A stretch of DNA of 64,000 bases, from assembly GCA_022702705.1 (NCBI GenBank), contig CM040428.1:97164805-97228804 (forward strand), written 5' to 3'. Origin of the DNA: Papilionanthe hookeriana x Papilionanthe teres. Taxonomy: Eukaryota > Streptophyta > Magnoliopsida > Asparagales > Orchidaceae. The translations under genes were made by a program, and so were the position numbers. This document shows positions 36,459 to 47,340 of this stretch, piece after piece (the first letter of the stretch is position 1; each line of letters begins with the position of its first letter). The notes below the pieces were generated by a model, which worked only from the letters and a program-made list of their open reading frames with translations, was not told the origin of the DNA and did no database searches.

Positions 36459-37600
36459 TTAGTCAGGTTGACTGAGCATTAAAACCTCTTTAAAATTTGG
36501 TCTTTTTCCTTCAAAATATGGTTTTAATCTGTGCCCTTTTACTTTAAATCTGTGTCCAGTCTTTTGATCTTCAATTTCAACAGTTCCGTATGTAAATATT
36601 TGAGTTATAGTGAAAGGTTTTAACCATCGAGATTTTAGTTTCCCAGGAAATAATTTCAATCTTGTATTATAAAGTAAAACTTCTTGTCCTGGTTCAAAAC
36701 TTTTTTGGTTAATCTTCCGATCATGCCATAATTTTATTTTCTCTTTATAAATTATATCATTGTTATAGGATTCATTTCTTAATTCTTCTAATTCATTCAT
36801 CTGCAACAATCTCTTCTCACCAGCATCTTTTAAATTATAATTGAATTCTTTAACTGCCCAATACGCTTTGTGCTCTAATTCAACTAGTAAGTGACAAGTT
36901 TTTTTATAAATAAGCCTGTAAGGAGTCATTCCAATCAGGGTTTTATAAGCAGTCCTGTATGCCCATAATGTAATGTCTAGTCTTGTAGACCAATCTAATC
37001 TACTAGGGTTTACAGTTTTTTCTAAAATTTGTTTAATTTCTCAATTAGAAACTTCAGCTAATCCACTGGTTTGTGGATGATAAGCAGTCGATATTTTATG
37101 AATAATGTTAAATTTTTCTGCCAATTTCTGAATATATTTATTCCTAAAATGGGATCCTCCATCAATGATAATCACTCTCGGCATTCCATATCTTGTGAAA
37201 ATATTTTTCATTAAAAATTTTGAAACACTCTTAGCATCACAACGAGGTAAGGCTTGTGCTTCAATCCATTTAGAAACATAATCAACAACAACTAATATAT
37301 ATGAGTTTCCAAATGAAGGAATAAATGGTCTCATGAAATCTAATCCCCAAACATCAAAAATTTCAACTTCTAATATAAAATTCAGAGGCATTTAATTTCT
37401 TCTAGATATATTACCTACTCGTTGGCATTTATCGCAAGTTTTGATATATCTATAAACATCTTTAAAAAGAGTAGGCCAATAAAATCCAAATTGTAAAATT
37501 TTATAAGCAGTTTTATCAATTCCAAAATGTCCTCTAAATCAGAATTGTGACATTTTTGAATAATCTTTTCATTTTCTTCATAAGGCACGCATCTTCTAAT
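36459..37600 (-). pseudogene. Integrase of element B
   Basis: The DDE core is clear: D in WGLDFMRP, D in VIIIDGGSHF, E in GLAEVSN. A TGA directly follows SN (near 37038). 36929-36459 is the C-terminal part with HDRKINQKSFEPGQEVLLYNTRL, the GPF-like region KSRWLKPFTITQI and KGHRLKPYFEG, normal for Athila. The zinc module upstream (~37400-37600) is frameshifted and barely legible. Four or more inactivating changes. Confidence 0.9.
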
Positions 37601-39250
37601 AATTAGATCCTTAAATTATTTATATAAATATGGTTCATCCCAAAAATACGTTTTAGCATCGTAAATGAATTTTTTCTGTTGTTGCAGAGTTAGCATAGCT
37701 GGTAAAATATCACTTACAATATAATTAACTATATCAGCATACCATGGTATTTTTCACTCATTTGTATTATAAAGTTGTTCGTCAAGAAAACTGTCTGTAA
37801 TTTCATTGTCAGTGTAAGATAATTCAAAATATTCTAATCTTGATAAATGATTTGCAATTTGATTATTAGTTCCCTTTCTATTAATTATTTCAAAATCAAA
37901 TTCTTGCATCAGTAATATCCATTTGATTAATCTTGGTTTGGTATCTTTCTTTTGTATTAAATATTTAATAGCAGAGTGATCAGTATGCACAATACATTTA
38001 GTTCCAATTAAATAAGGTCTAAATTTATCAAAAGCATATACAATTGCTAATAGTTCTTTTTCTGTAACTGTATAATTGATTTCAGCACTATTGAGAGTTT
38101 TACTACAATAGTATATAACTTTAAAAATTTTATCATACCTTTCTCTAAGAACAGCTCCTATAGCATAATCACTGGCATCACACATAAGTTCAAATGGTTT
38201 CTCCTAATCAGGTGAAACTACTATAGGTGCTGTGATTAATTTATCTTTTAATAATTCAAAAGCATTTAAGCATTCTGTAGTGAATTCAAATTTCTTGTCT
38301 TTTTCTAAAAGTTGGCATAAAGGTTTAGTAATTTTTGAAAAATCTTTTATATAGCATCTGTAAAATCTGGCATTTCCAAGAAAACTTCTTACCCCTCTCA
38401 CTGCAGTAGGAGGTGGTAATTTAGCTTCAACTTGAATTTTTGCAGAGTCTACTTCCATGTCATTTTCTGAAATTTTATGCCCTAATACAATTCCTCCTGC
38501 AACCATAAATTGACATTTCTCCCAATTTAGAACTAAGTTAGTTTGTTCACATATCTCTAAGACTTTTTCAAGATGATCCAAGCATGTGTCAAATGATGTT
38601 CCAAATACAGAGAAATCATCCATAAATACTTCTATTCCATCATCAATTAATTTACTAAATATAGACATCATACATCTCTAGAATGTTGCAGGTGCATTAC
38701 ATAATCTAAAAGGCATCCTTCGAAAAGTAAATGTTCCATAAGGACTAGTAAATGTAGTTTTCTCTTGATCCTCAGGAGCAATAGGTATTTGATGATAGCT
38801 GGTATATCCATCTAAAAAACACAAATATTTGTGTCCGGCTAGTCTATCTAACCTTTGGTCTAGGAATGGTAAAGGGAAGTGATCTTTCCTGGTGGCTGCA
38901 TTTAATTTTCTATAATCAATACATATACGCCATCCAGTAACTTATCTTATAGGTATTAAATCATTATTTTCATTAGCTTCAACAATCACTCCTCCTTTCT
39001 TAGGAACACAATGAATTGGGCTTACCCAAGCACTGTCCGAAATAGGATATATAATACCATTGTCTAACCATTTCAATATTTCTTTCTTGACTACATCTTT
39101 CATTATTAGGTTTAATATCCTTTGGGGATCAACTCTTGGTTTATGTTCATTATCCAAAATAATTCTGTGCATACAGATCGAAGGACTAATTCCCTTAATA
39201 TCTGCTAAGGTCCAACCAAAAGCTTTCTTATACTTTTTTAATGTGTCCAA
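37601..39250 (-). pseudogene. Reverse transcriptase-RNase H of element B
   Basis: 39250-38942: KYKKAFGWTLADIKGISPSICMHRI, then the palm start WVSPIHCVPKKGG. A TAA breaks it near 38943. CIDYRKLNAATRKDHFPLPFLDQ and FLDGYTSYHQI follow; a TAG (CAG in relatives) at ~38681 interrupts the TFQRC block; then FMDDFSVFGTSF has the catalytic DD pair (~38605-38625). A TAG at ~38206 precedes RNase H (38185-37754), with MCDASDYAIGAVL, YTVTEKELLAIVYAFDKFRPYL and HTDHSAIKYL, all catalytic positions kept. The breaks are mostly single stops rather than indels. Confidence 0.92.
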
Positions 39251-40114
39251 AAGTTTTTGCTCTTGTGATTCATTTAATTCTGTCTATAATAACTGGTAAA
39301 GTTAAAGAATTTCCCAAAAATACGTACTTCAAATGAGTAGGTAAAACTTTTAACTCAAGTTCAGGAGGTTTAATAATTGACGGAACTATATTCTTTTCAG
39401 CGTTTTCAGTATTATCCAACTTCTCAAATCTTTCTTGTATATAATCTAATTTTTCATTGTCTGTTTCTTCAATTAATTCTATATTTTCTATTTCTGCATT
39501 ATCTTCAAAGTATTCTTTAAAATGTTCATTTCGTAGATGTTCAAGAGTTTCCATTCGAAAACATTCATCTTTTTTTTCTATAGCAGGATATTTCATTGAT
39601 TTCACAATGTTAAAAGTTACTTCTTGATCATTTACTCTCATAGTTAGTTCTCCTTTTTGAACGTCAATCATAGCTTTTCTAGTAGCTCAGAAGGGTCTTC
39701 CTAAAATTATGGGTATTTCTTTATCTTCCTCCATATCTAAGAAATAAAATCCACTGGGAAGATAAATTTATCCATTTTTACTAACACATCTTCAATAACT
39801 CCTTTAGGATATGTCACTGAACGATCGCCTAATCGAAGAGTTACTGAAGTAGGTGAGACTTCTCCCAATCCTAATCTTTTAAAAATTGATAGAAGCATAA
39901 GATTTATGCTGGCTCCCAAGTCACATAAAGCTTTTCCATAAAATTTTTCTCCAATAGCACACGGAATAGTGAAACTACTAGGATCTTTTAATTTCTCAGG
40001 AAGCTTTTTCTGAATAATTGCACTACACTCTTCGCTAAGTGCAACAGTTTCATTATCTGTGAACTTTCTTTTCTTGTTTAAAATATTTTTCATAAACTTC
40101 ACATAATTGGGCAT
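39251..40114 (-). pseudogene. Protease and linker of element B
   Basis: 40114-39737 holds the intact aspartic-protease core ALCDLGASINLML and RSVTYPKGVIEDVLVKMDKF, the exact region where B inserted into element A. The linker 39671-39270 contains ELTMRVNDQEVTFNIVKSMKYP and PPELELKVLPTHLKYVFLG, the normal Athila bridge to RT. A frame change near 39270 separates it from RT. Confidence 0.9.
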
Positions 40115-40372
40115 TTGTTCTAATGCTTCTACAAAAGGAATGTTTATCGTTAATTTTTTCAGGATTTTAAGAAATTTAGAAAATTGCTTATCCTTTTTAT
40201 GTTGCTTTAATTGCTAAGGAAATGGTGGTGGTGGTCTCTCTACAGAAATTTTCATAGGAATTAGTGGATATTCTAAAATTCAATCTAGCTGATCCTTTTC
40301 TTTTTCAGTTTCCACTTTCTCTTTTTCACTTTCAGTTTCTTTTTGTATTCTTGTTTCTAATTCTTTTCCACT

Positions 40373-41790
40373 TCATAATTGTATCACTTTGATTTGTTCT
40401 TCTCCTTGATCTTTAGGATTTATTTCCACATTACTAGAAAAAGAGCCATGAATTCTATTATTAAGTGTAGTAGCGATATGTCCAAGTTGAGTTTCAATAT
40501 TTTTAATTACAGTTCCTTGATTTTGTAATTGGTTCCCTTGAATTTGTAGCTGATTCCCTTGATTCTTCAAATGCTGACCCATATTTAATATTAATTCTTC
40601 CATAGATAACTTTTTTTCCTTAAATTGAGAGTTATTATTAAATCCAGATGGATAAGAAGGTTTATAATTTGAATTTCCTTGGTTAGATGAATTTCCTAAT
40701 GGGTTTACTGAGTTGTTCATCCATTGTTGATTAGCAGAGTTGTTATTCCAATTAAAATTTGGATCGTTCTTCCAACCAAGGTTGTAATAATTTGCATAAG
40801 GATTATTGGGTCTATTATTAATAGAATTTAAAGTTTCATATGAAGATTGAGCTTCTATAAGTTGTCCTGATGAATTTTCTTCTATTATATTAGGAGAATA
40901 ATTCATTCCAAAATGATCTAATTTCTTGGATATAGCAAAGAATCCGAGAAGCTAACATAGATAATGCATCAGAGTCATGTATACTAGCTATTTTCTTAGG
41001 ATTCAACCTTTCAGAAGGCCATTGAAAATTGTTGGTAGCCATTTCTTCAATTAATGAATAAGCCTCATCAAATGGTTTTGACATTAATGTACCTCCAGCA
41101 ACAGCATCTATAATAGATCAAAGAGATCCTACTAATTCATTATAAAAAGTTTGTATAATTAACCAATCTGGTAACGCATGATGTGGGCATTTTCTAAGAA
41201 GATCTTTAAATCTCTCCCAAGCTTCGTATATTGATTCTCCATCAAACTAAGTAAAAGATGTTATGTCATTTCTAAGCTTTGCAGTTTTTGAAGGAGGAAA
41301 ATATTTGGAGAGAAATTTTTGTGATAGTTCTCCCAAAGTTCTAATAGATCCAGGTGCTAACGAATTTAACCACATCTTAGCCTTATCCCTTGAAGAAAAA
41401 GGAAAACCTAAGTCTAACAGCATCATTAGATACTCTGTCATATTTAAAAGTAGCACAAAGTTTTAAAAAACTAGCAAGATGTAAATTAGGATCTTCGTTT
41501 GGTGAACCACTAAATTGATTTTTCTGTACCATTTGGATAATTGCAAGTTTAAGCTCAAATGAATTAGCCGCTACATCAGGATTTTGGATAGTTAAATGAA
41601 TTTCATCTAATGTAGGGTTAGAGTAATCTCTTAAAGCTCTGGGTTGATTTATATTTTCAATTGCTGGATTATTTTCCAGTTGAGTTAAATTCATAGTTTC
41701 TTTTCTCTGTTTTCTAATTCTTTTAATAGTGCGCTCTAATTCTAAATCATAAGGTATTAAACTTTCGGTTCCAAATTTACGCATACACAA
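40373..41790 (-). pseudogene. Gag of element B
   Basis: 41790-41383: ALRDYSNPTLDEI, EDPNLHLASFLKLCATFKY; a frameshift in a run of T/A near 41390-41400; then RDKAKMWLNSLAPGSIRTLG and KYFPPSKTAKLRNDITSFT followed by TAG (CAG in relatives). 41084-40890 has FDEAYSLIEEMATNNFQWPSER. 40906-40373 is an Asn/Gln-rich domain with NPYANYYNLGWKNDPNFNW and the short repeat NQLQ..GNQLQ. No zinc knuckle, as usual for Athila. 40115-40372 is a degraded acidic linker to protease. Confidence 0.9.
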
Positions 41791-41877
41791 ATTAAGTAGA
41801 TTTTTTTTAAATAGTCCGTTACTCTAGTAATTATCTTTAATAGTTATTTTATTAATTACTTTAATAATTACTTTACT

Positions 41878-41895
41878 TCCCCGGAAACGGCGCCA
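41878..41895 (-). other. Primer binding site of element B (tRNA-Asp)
   Basis: The minus strand reads TGGCGCCGTTTCCGGGGA, one base different from a perfect complement of plant tRNA-Asp, six bases inside the 5' LTR. Confidence 0.93.
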
Positions 41896-41901
41896 AAAAC
41901 T

Positions 41902-43432
41902 TGACCTGGCGTCGAGAGGCAGCAGGGTTTATATGATTGCGGAGCTTTATATTATATATTTTATAAATGATAATCAGAGTAAAATTAGCAATTGTCCCCC
42001 CCCCTTTTATCAACACACGTATACATATCGTTCAAGTAATAAAGGGCTCTAATGGAGTCCTACATATCAATCCCACAAAGAAGTTTAGAGATTAAGAACT
42101 AATTTCAGCAGATGCAATTACTATCTAGTGTACGGAAATAAAGAACGCTTATACTAAACTCTATTAATTAATTTTTAAATAGAAGATTACAATTTAGAAA
42201 AAGAATCTTTCTCCTTGTTAAGATAATTAAGTGAATGAATAATTAAATTTGTTAGAATTATATTGTGCCAAATAGGAGCATTCCTATTCTTTACTCTTTT
42301 GTCCAGGCATAAAGAACATTGACTAATCCAATGCTTGGTTACTGAATCTGCGGTTAGGCTGGGAGGATACCGGCTGCCACTTCGGAGATCCCACGTTTCC
42401 CTAGCCTAAGGGCTAACATCTACACTTCAGCTCCCAAACGATAGGACCGAATTGAAGATTTTAGTACGTCAGCACTAAAATATCCAATTCTACGCCCGAT
42501 AAATAATATTTCCCTATTTATTTGCACCCTCCTTCCAAGGCTTTTGACTTCCCTGAATCTTAGATGTAATCTTTACTATAGTTGATAATTCAACATATTT
42601 TAACAATTCAATTGGCCAAATTGAAAGTAAATTAAGATTTAAGTAAAAAGATTATCACAATTTTTATTTAATTTTTTTAGGCACAACTAATTCAATTCCT
42701 CATTTCACAAAATCTCAACAACAAGGAGAAATATAGAGAAAACTACTTAGAATGCATAGGAAAAATAACACAAAACTTGGATTTCATTTAAATTTATAAA
42801 ACAATAAATAAAAACTTATCTCAAATCTTCTCCCCAAGCAGACTCCTTGAAGTTCCTCTAACTCTTCCTTCTTGTACAACACACTTAATTATACTTACTA
42901 ATATACTCTAAAACACACTAATGCACACACAATAGACTCATCACACACTACTGACTTCTACAAGACACTCACTTTTCAGCCTAAATTTGTCTATATTTAA
43001 AGAAGAAGGAATATATCCAAAGGTTGCTTAACCACCTCTTCAAAAAGCATCCAAATTCAATGTATTTGGCTTGAACCGACATTTTCACCATTGGCGGGCT
43101 CGATCTCACCGTCAGCGGGCTTCTATAACTTTGCCTAACAGTGAAGGCTCATTGTCGGCGGGCTCGATCTCACCGTCGACGGGCTCCTTTATAATATATT
43201 CAAAACTTTCGGGAAAATCACGTCGTCGGCGGCCTATTCTTCGCCGTCGGAGAGATAGTTCAATTTCCATCTCTTTTTAGTCCTTTTCGTTCTAGATTTG
43301 CTTCTTTTCGATCTTTTTGCTTCCAATACCTCTAAATCTTCATACCTACAATAAAACATAGAAAATACCCTTTTTAAAGTGTAATTTCATATAAAATTGG
43401 TATGAATTTCTTAATACATTTTCCTGTGGTCA
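41902..43432 (-). repeat. 5' LTR of element B (right copy)
   Basis: 1531 bp, tgacctggcg...gtggtca. Colinear with 29957-31486. Contains the box cluster at 43086-43258, TATA at 42991-43002 and the gctgaaaagt phrase. Confidence 0.93.
43086..43258 (-). promoter_or_regulatory. 21-bp-spaced box cluster in the 5' LTR of B
   Basis: Cores start at 43089, 43110, 43153, 43174, 43224 and 43245: three pairs, all 21 bp apart, although several boxes carry their own point changes (cattggcggg, cgtcagcggg). Confidence 0.83.
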
Positions 43433-44750
43433 ATATCCTAATGGAGTTATATAAGATATTTTGGTAAAAATGGATCGATTTATTTTTCTTCTTGATTTCA
43501 TTGCGCTATGGAGGAAGATAAAGAGATACCTATCATTTTGGGGAGACCTTTCCTAGCTATAGGAAGAGCAATGATAGATGTGGAAAAAATTAATTAACTA
43601 TGCACATCAAGGATCAAACTGTTACTTTTAATATTTCAAATCAATGAAATATCCTACAAAAGGTAAAGATGATGAATGTTTCAGGATTGATATATTAAGA
43701 TATCTTAACGAATGTCATTTCAAAATAACTTATGAAGATAAACCTGAAATGAAAGAACTGGAGCACGAGAAAGAAGAGGAATTAGAAAATTTTAATGATT
43801 TTATTGTATAAGATTCAAAATTTGTTAGAAAGTTTTGAAGTTTTAGACATGACAGAAAAAGGCATAACTTTTTGTCCATCAACTGAGAAATCACCTGAAC
43901 TTGAGTTGAAGTTATTTCCAAAACATTTAAAATATTTCTTTTTAGGTGACTCCTCAACTTTGTTGGTTATAATTTCCTCAAACTTAAATTCATAAGAAGA
44001 AGAGTGTTTATTAAATGTTTTGAAGAAATAAAAGAAAGTCTTTGGGTGAACAATTGTTGATATTGAAGGAATCAGACCTTCAATTTGTATGCATAGAATT
44101 CTTATGGAAAATAACTGCAAACCTAGGGTTGTTCCTCAAAAGAGATTAAATCCCATTATGAAAGAAATTGTTAAGAAAGAAATTTTAAAGTGGTTAGATG
44201 TTGGGATCAACTATCATATTTAAAATAGTGCATGGGTTAGTCTCATTTTGTTCCAAAGAAAGGATGAGTGACTATAAGTATTGATGAAAAAAATGAACTA
44301 ATATGCATCAATTATAAAAAGTTAAACCTTACCACTCAGAAAGATCATTTTCCTTTATCCTTTCTGGATCAAATGCTGGATAGACTATCCAAGCATAAAT
44401 ACTTTTGTTTTCTCGATGGATATACTAGTTATCACCAAATAAGAATTGCTCCAGAGGATCAAGAGAAAACAACATTTACTAGTCTCTATAGTACATTTGC
44501 TTTTAGAAGAATGTCATTTGGTTTATGTAATGCCCCTACTACATTTCAAAGATGTATAATGGCTATTTTCTGTGATTTAATTGAGAAAGGAATTGAAGTT
44601 TTTATGGATGATTTTTTGATGTTTGGAACTTCATTTGAATCATTTTTTGAACATTTATCATGAGTTCTTAAAAGTTGTGAAGAAATAAAATTAGTTCTTA
44701 ATTGGGAAAAATGTCAGTTTATGGTAGCAGGGAGAATTGTTTTGGGACAT
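43433..44750 (+). pseudogene. Protease end and reverse transcriptase 5' part of element A
   Basis: Resumes after B with PNGVI-stop-DILVKMDRFIF, then EIPIILGRPFLAIGRAMIDV. RT blocks: PELELKLFPKHLKYFFLGDS, IRPSICMHRIL, LNPIMKEIVKKEILKWLD; then the open stretch 44268-44663 with CINYKKLNL (Ile-Asn in place of Ile-Asp), FLDGYTSYHQIRIAPEDQ, RRMSFGLCNAPTTFQRC and the catalytic FMDDFLMFGTSF. It stops at TGA after EHLS. The sequence runs to VLGH at 44750, where the solo LTR is inserted. Confidence 0.9.
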
Positions 44751-46647
44751 TGATCCCAGATATTTATGTTTACGTTTTATATTTGAATCGATACTTCTCT
44801 TTAATGATATTTCTTTCTTTATAATGATTCTAGAAACATTAATGTCAATATAAATAAGATATTAAATTGATATTTTAAAATGGGATTCTTCACAAGTATC
44901 TGTATCGTTAGCAAGTAATATAGGACTTTCTGATTAAGCCACGAGATATTGAACCCATAGGGAAATAATAAATAGAAAAATATCTTTTTAATTTTTAAGG
45001 AAGATCTTACTGAAACTAAAGATAATATTCTAGGAAAGAAAGTTCAATTCTTTTTGTTAATTTTTATAATTTGAAATGAAAGTTCTATTTTAACTAAATT
45101 TTTGTAAGATGTAAGCCAATGCAAATAAAATATTTTTTCCTTCTTATGAATCAGTAACAAGTCATGGAAATTATTTTTGTGGAAGTATCTATAATGTGTT
45201 TTGCCAAATAAGAAAAATTATATTATTTACCCTTACTAAAGATGCTCAAGAGAACATAGGTCAATCTATTATTTTATAAATCTTGAAGACGGGTTAGGCA
45301 GAAAAGATACTATCTCTCACTATAGATTTTGCTCGATTACCTCTACCTGGGGGCTAACATCTCATATAAAAACATAAAATAATAAACCAAATTGGAGGCT
45401 TTAGCGTGTCACTCTAAAGTTCTCTAATTCTACACTCATCATCTCTCAATTTATTTACACTTAACCATATGGATTACATTCTGACTCATACAATCTCATG
45501 TGATTTTTTTCCAATTTTTCACTGAGACAATACCATACCGGTTCTTACATGTTCTCACAACAAATTTTAACATCTTAATCAGCCAAATCAAGAAGTAAAT
45601 GAAGTGTAAGGTTTTGAATCGTCAAAACTTCTTCCAACATTGAAATCCTATACTTCGACACAACATACTTCCATAATTTTCTTACTTTATCATATTAAAG
45701 AAAAATATAAAGAAAACTACTTAGAATTCATGGATAAAATACAATTACAACTTGGTTTAAAAGTAGAAATCATAGTGAAAACACAAGAAGTATTAATTTA
45801 AAAACAAATGCAATAACAAAGATAAAGACTTATCTGAAAATCCTTTCCACAACACTCTTGAAGTTCTTTTGAAAACTTTGCTTTCCCTACAAGACTCTTT
45901 AGAGGTTGTTGCCTAACTCCGTAGACTCCAAATCTTACATCTAATCATAATACAAACTATATAAAAGTAAAACGGTGAAGTGGAATGGTGTGTAAATGAA
46001 AGAACTCTTCTACACCAAACACACACTCTACAACAACCACAATACTAATGTATAATTTCCCTCACTAAAAAAACTTAAAAACTACTCACAAAACACACCT
46101 AACACACACACACACACACACTTTTCTGATCTTCAAGTCTTCTTTTATACTTTTCCAAAAGGTGTCTTCATATCTCTTCAAATTGTGTCTAGATTCAACA
46201 TATCTTCCAAGAGATGCATCCATTCATGAGTAATTTGAATTGTATTTGGCGCCAATAGGAAATTACCCACTTTCACACTAAGAGATACCTCAAAAACCTC
46301 TTCAAAATGGTGCCTAAAATAAAATAACTCTTCTTTTATAACTATCGCGTGTAAGTGTGAGGTCCTAGCGCTTAGTCGCCGATCTGCTAGCGTGTAAGCT
46401 CCAACTCTGGCTCATAGCCGCAGAGCTATGGCACGTAAGACCGGTTCTAACGCTTAGCCACCACAGATCATCTTTGCAATTTTCTTCATTTTTTCTCTAA
46501 TTTTAATCTTTTTTCACTTCTTTCATCACATTCATCCATTTAATTGTACATACAAGAATAATACACAAAATACCTTCCATTAAAATGCAATATCATCAAA
46601 AATAGGCATAAAATGTGCATAAAACACTATATATTTTAGGTGTATCA
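44751..46647 (-). repeat. Solo LTR of a diverged Athila element
   Basis: 1897 bp, tgatcccaga...ggtgtatca, with a perfect 5-bp target-site duplication gacat (44746-44750 and 46648-46652). There is no internal region. Orientation follows from colinearity with B's LTRs (for example the taattctacac phrase at 45425). In sense: box cluster (46470-46345), TATA GTATAAAAGA (46150-46141), a (GT)n run at about 46121-46102, then R/U5. It arose by recombination between the two LTRs of an element that had inserted in A's RT. Confidence 0.92.
46345..46460 (-). promoter_or_regulatory. Box cluster of the solo LTR
   Basis: Plus-strand boxes gcgtgtaag (46347), gcgcttag (46368), gcgtgtaag (46390) and gcacgtaag (46431): spacings 21, 22 and 41. 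A fifth, cgcttag (46451), is off register. In sense they read CTTACACGC or CTAAGCGC, the family of element A. Confidence 0.6.
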
Positions 46648-47340
46648 GACATCATATATCAGAGAAAGGTATGGAGGTAGATCCTACAAAAATTCAAGTG
46701 ATCGCTAGTTTACCTCACCTAATAAATGTGAGGGAAATTAGGAATTTTTTAGGACATGCTAGATTCTACAGGTAATATATTAAAGATTTCTCAAAAATTG
46801 CTAAGCCTCTATGCCAATTACTTGAAAAAGATGTAATTTTTAATTTTAATTAGGAGCGCCAAAAAGCTTTTGAGCTATTGAAAGAAACTTAGTCGCTGCA
46901 CCAGTTATTGTTTCTCCAAATTAGAAAAAATCATTTGAATAAATGTGTGATACAAGTGATTAATCTATTGGAGCTGTTTTGGGACACAAATATGATAAGA
47001 TTTTTAAAGTAATTTACTATGTTAGTAAAACTCTTAATGAAGCTCAAATTAATTATACCACAACTAAGAAAGAATTATTAGCAATAGTATTTGCTTTTGA
47101 AAAATTTAGATCATATTTAATTGAAACCAAATGTGTAGTGCATACAGATCATTTTGCTATTAAGTATTTAATGAAAAGAAGAATGCCAAATCAAGACTGA
47201 AAATATGGATTCTTCTTTTTCAATGATTTGATTTTGAAATAGTTGATAGAAAGGGAGCAAATAATTAAATTGTTGATCATCTATCCAGGCTTGAATATGA
47301 AACATCAATCTATTTTGAAAAAGAAATTAATGAACATTTT
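46648..47340 (+). pseudogene. Reverse transcriptase 3' part and RNase H of element A
   Basis: Resumes with HISEKGMEVDPTKIQV, NFLGHARFYR-stop-YIKDFSKIAKPLCQLLEKD. RNase H is open at 46979-47200, with VIYYVSKTLNEAQINYTTT, KKELLAIVFAFEKFRSYL and HTDHFAIKYL. The start of the domain has a stop in the CDASD block (46940-46980). Degenerate RNase H tail after 47200. Confidence 0.88.

Larger units (their letters stand above)
29957..43432 (-). mobile_element. Athila-type LTR retrotransposon B, complete but decayed
   Basis: 13.5-kb minus-strand element with both LTRs (41902-43432 and 29957-31486), tRNA-Asp primer site, gag, protease, RT-RNase H, integrase, two extra ORFs and 3' UTR. It inserted into the protease of element A. 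The 5-bp flanks are gtacc (29952-29956) and atatc (43433-43437): three positions agree and both mismatches are transitions, fitting an aged target-site duplication. Codon continuity of A across the gap (T-Y-P-N-G-V) confirms the borders. LTRs differ at about 6 of 88 bases compared by eye near the inner end, so it is older than C. Confidence 0.93.
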
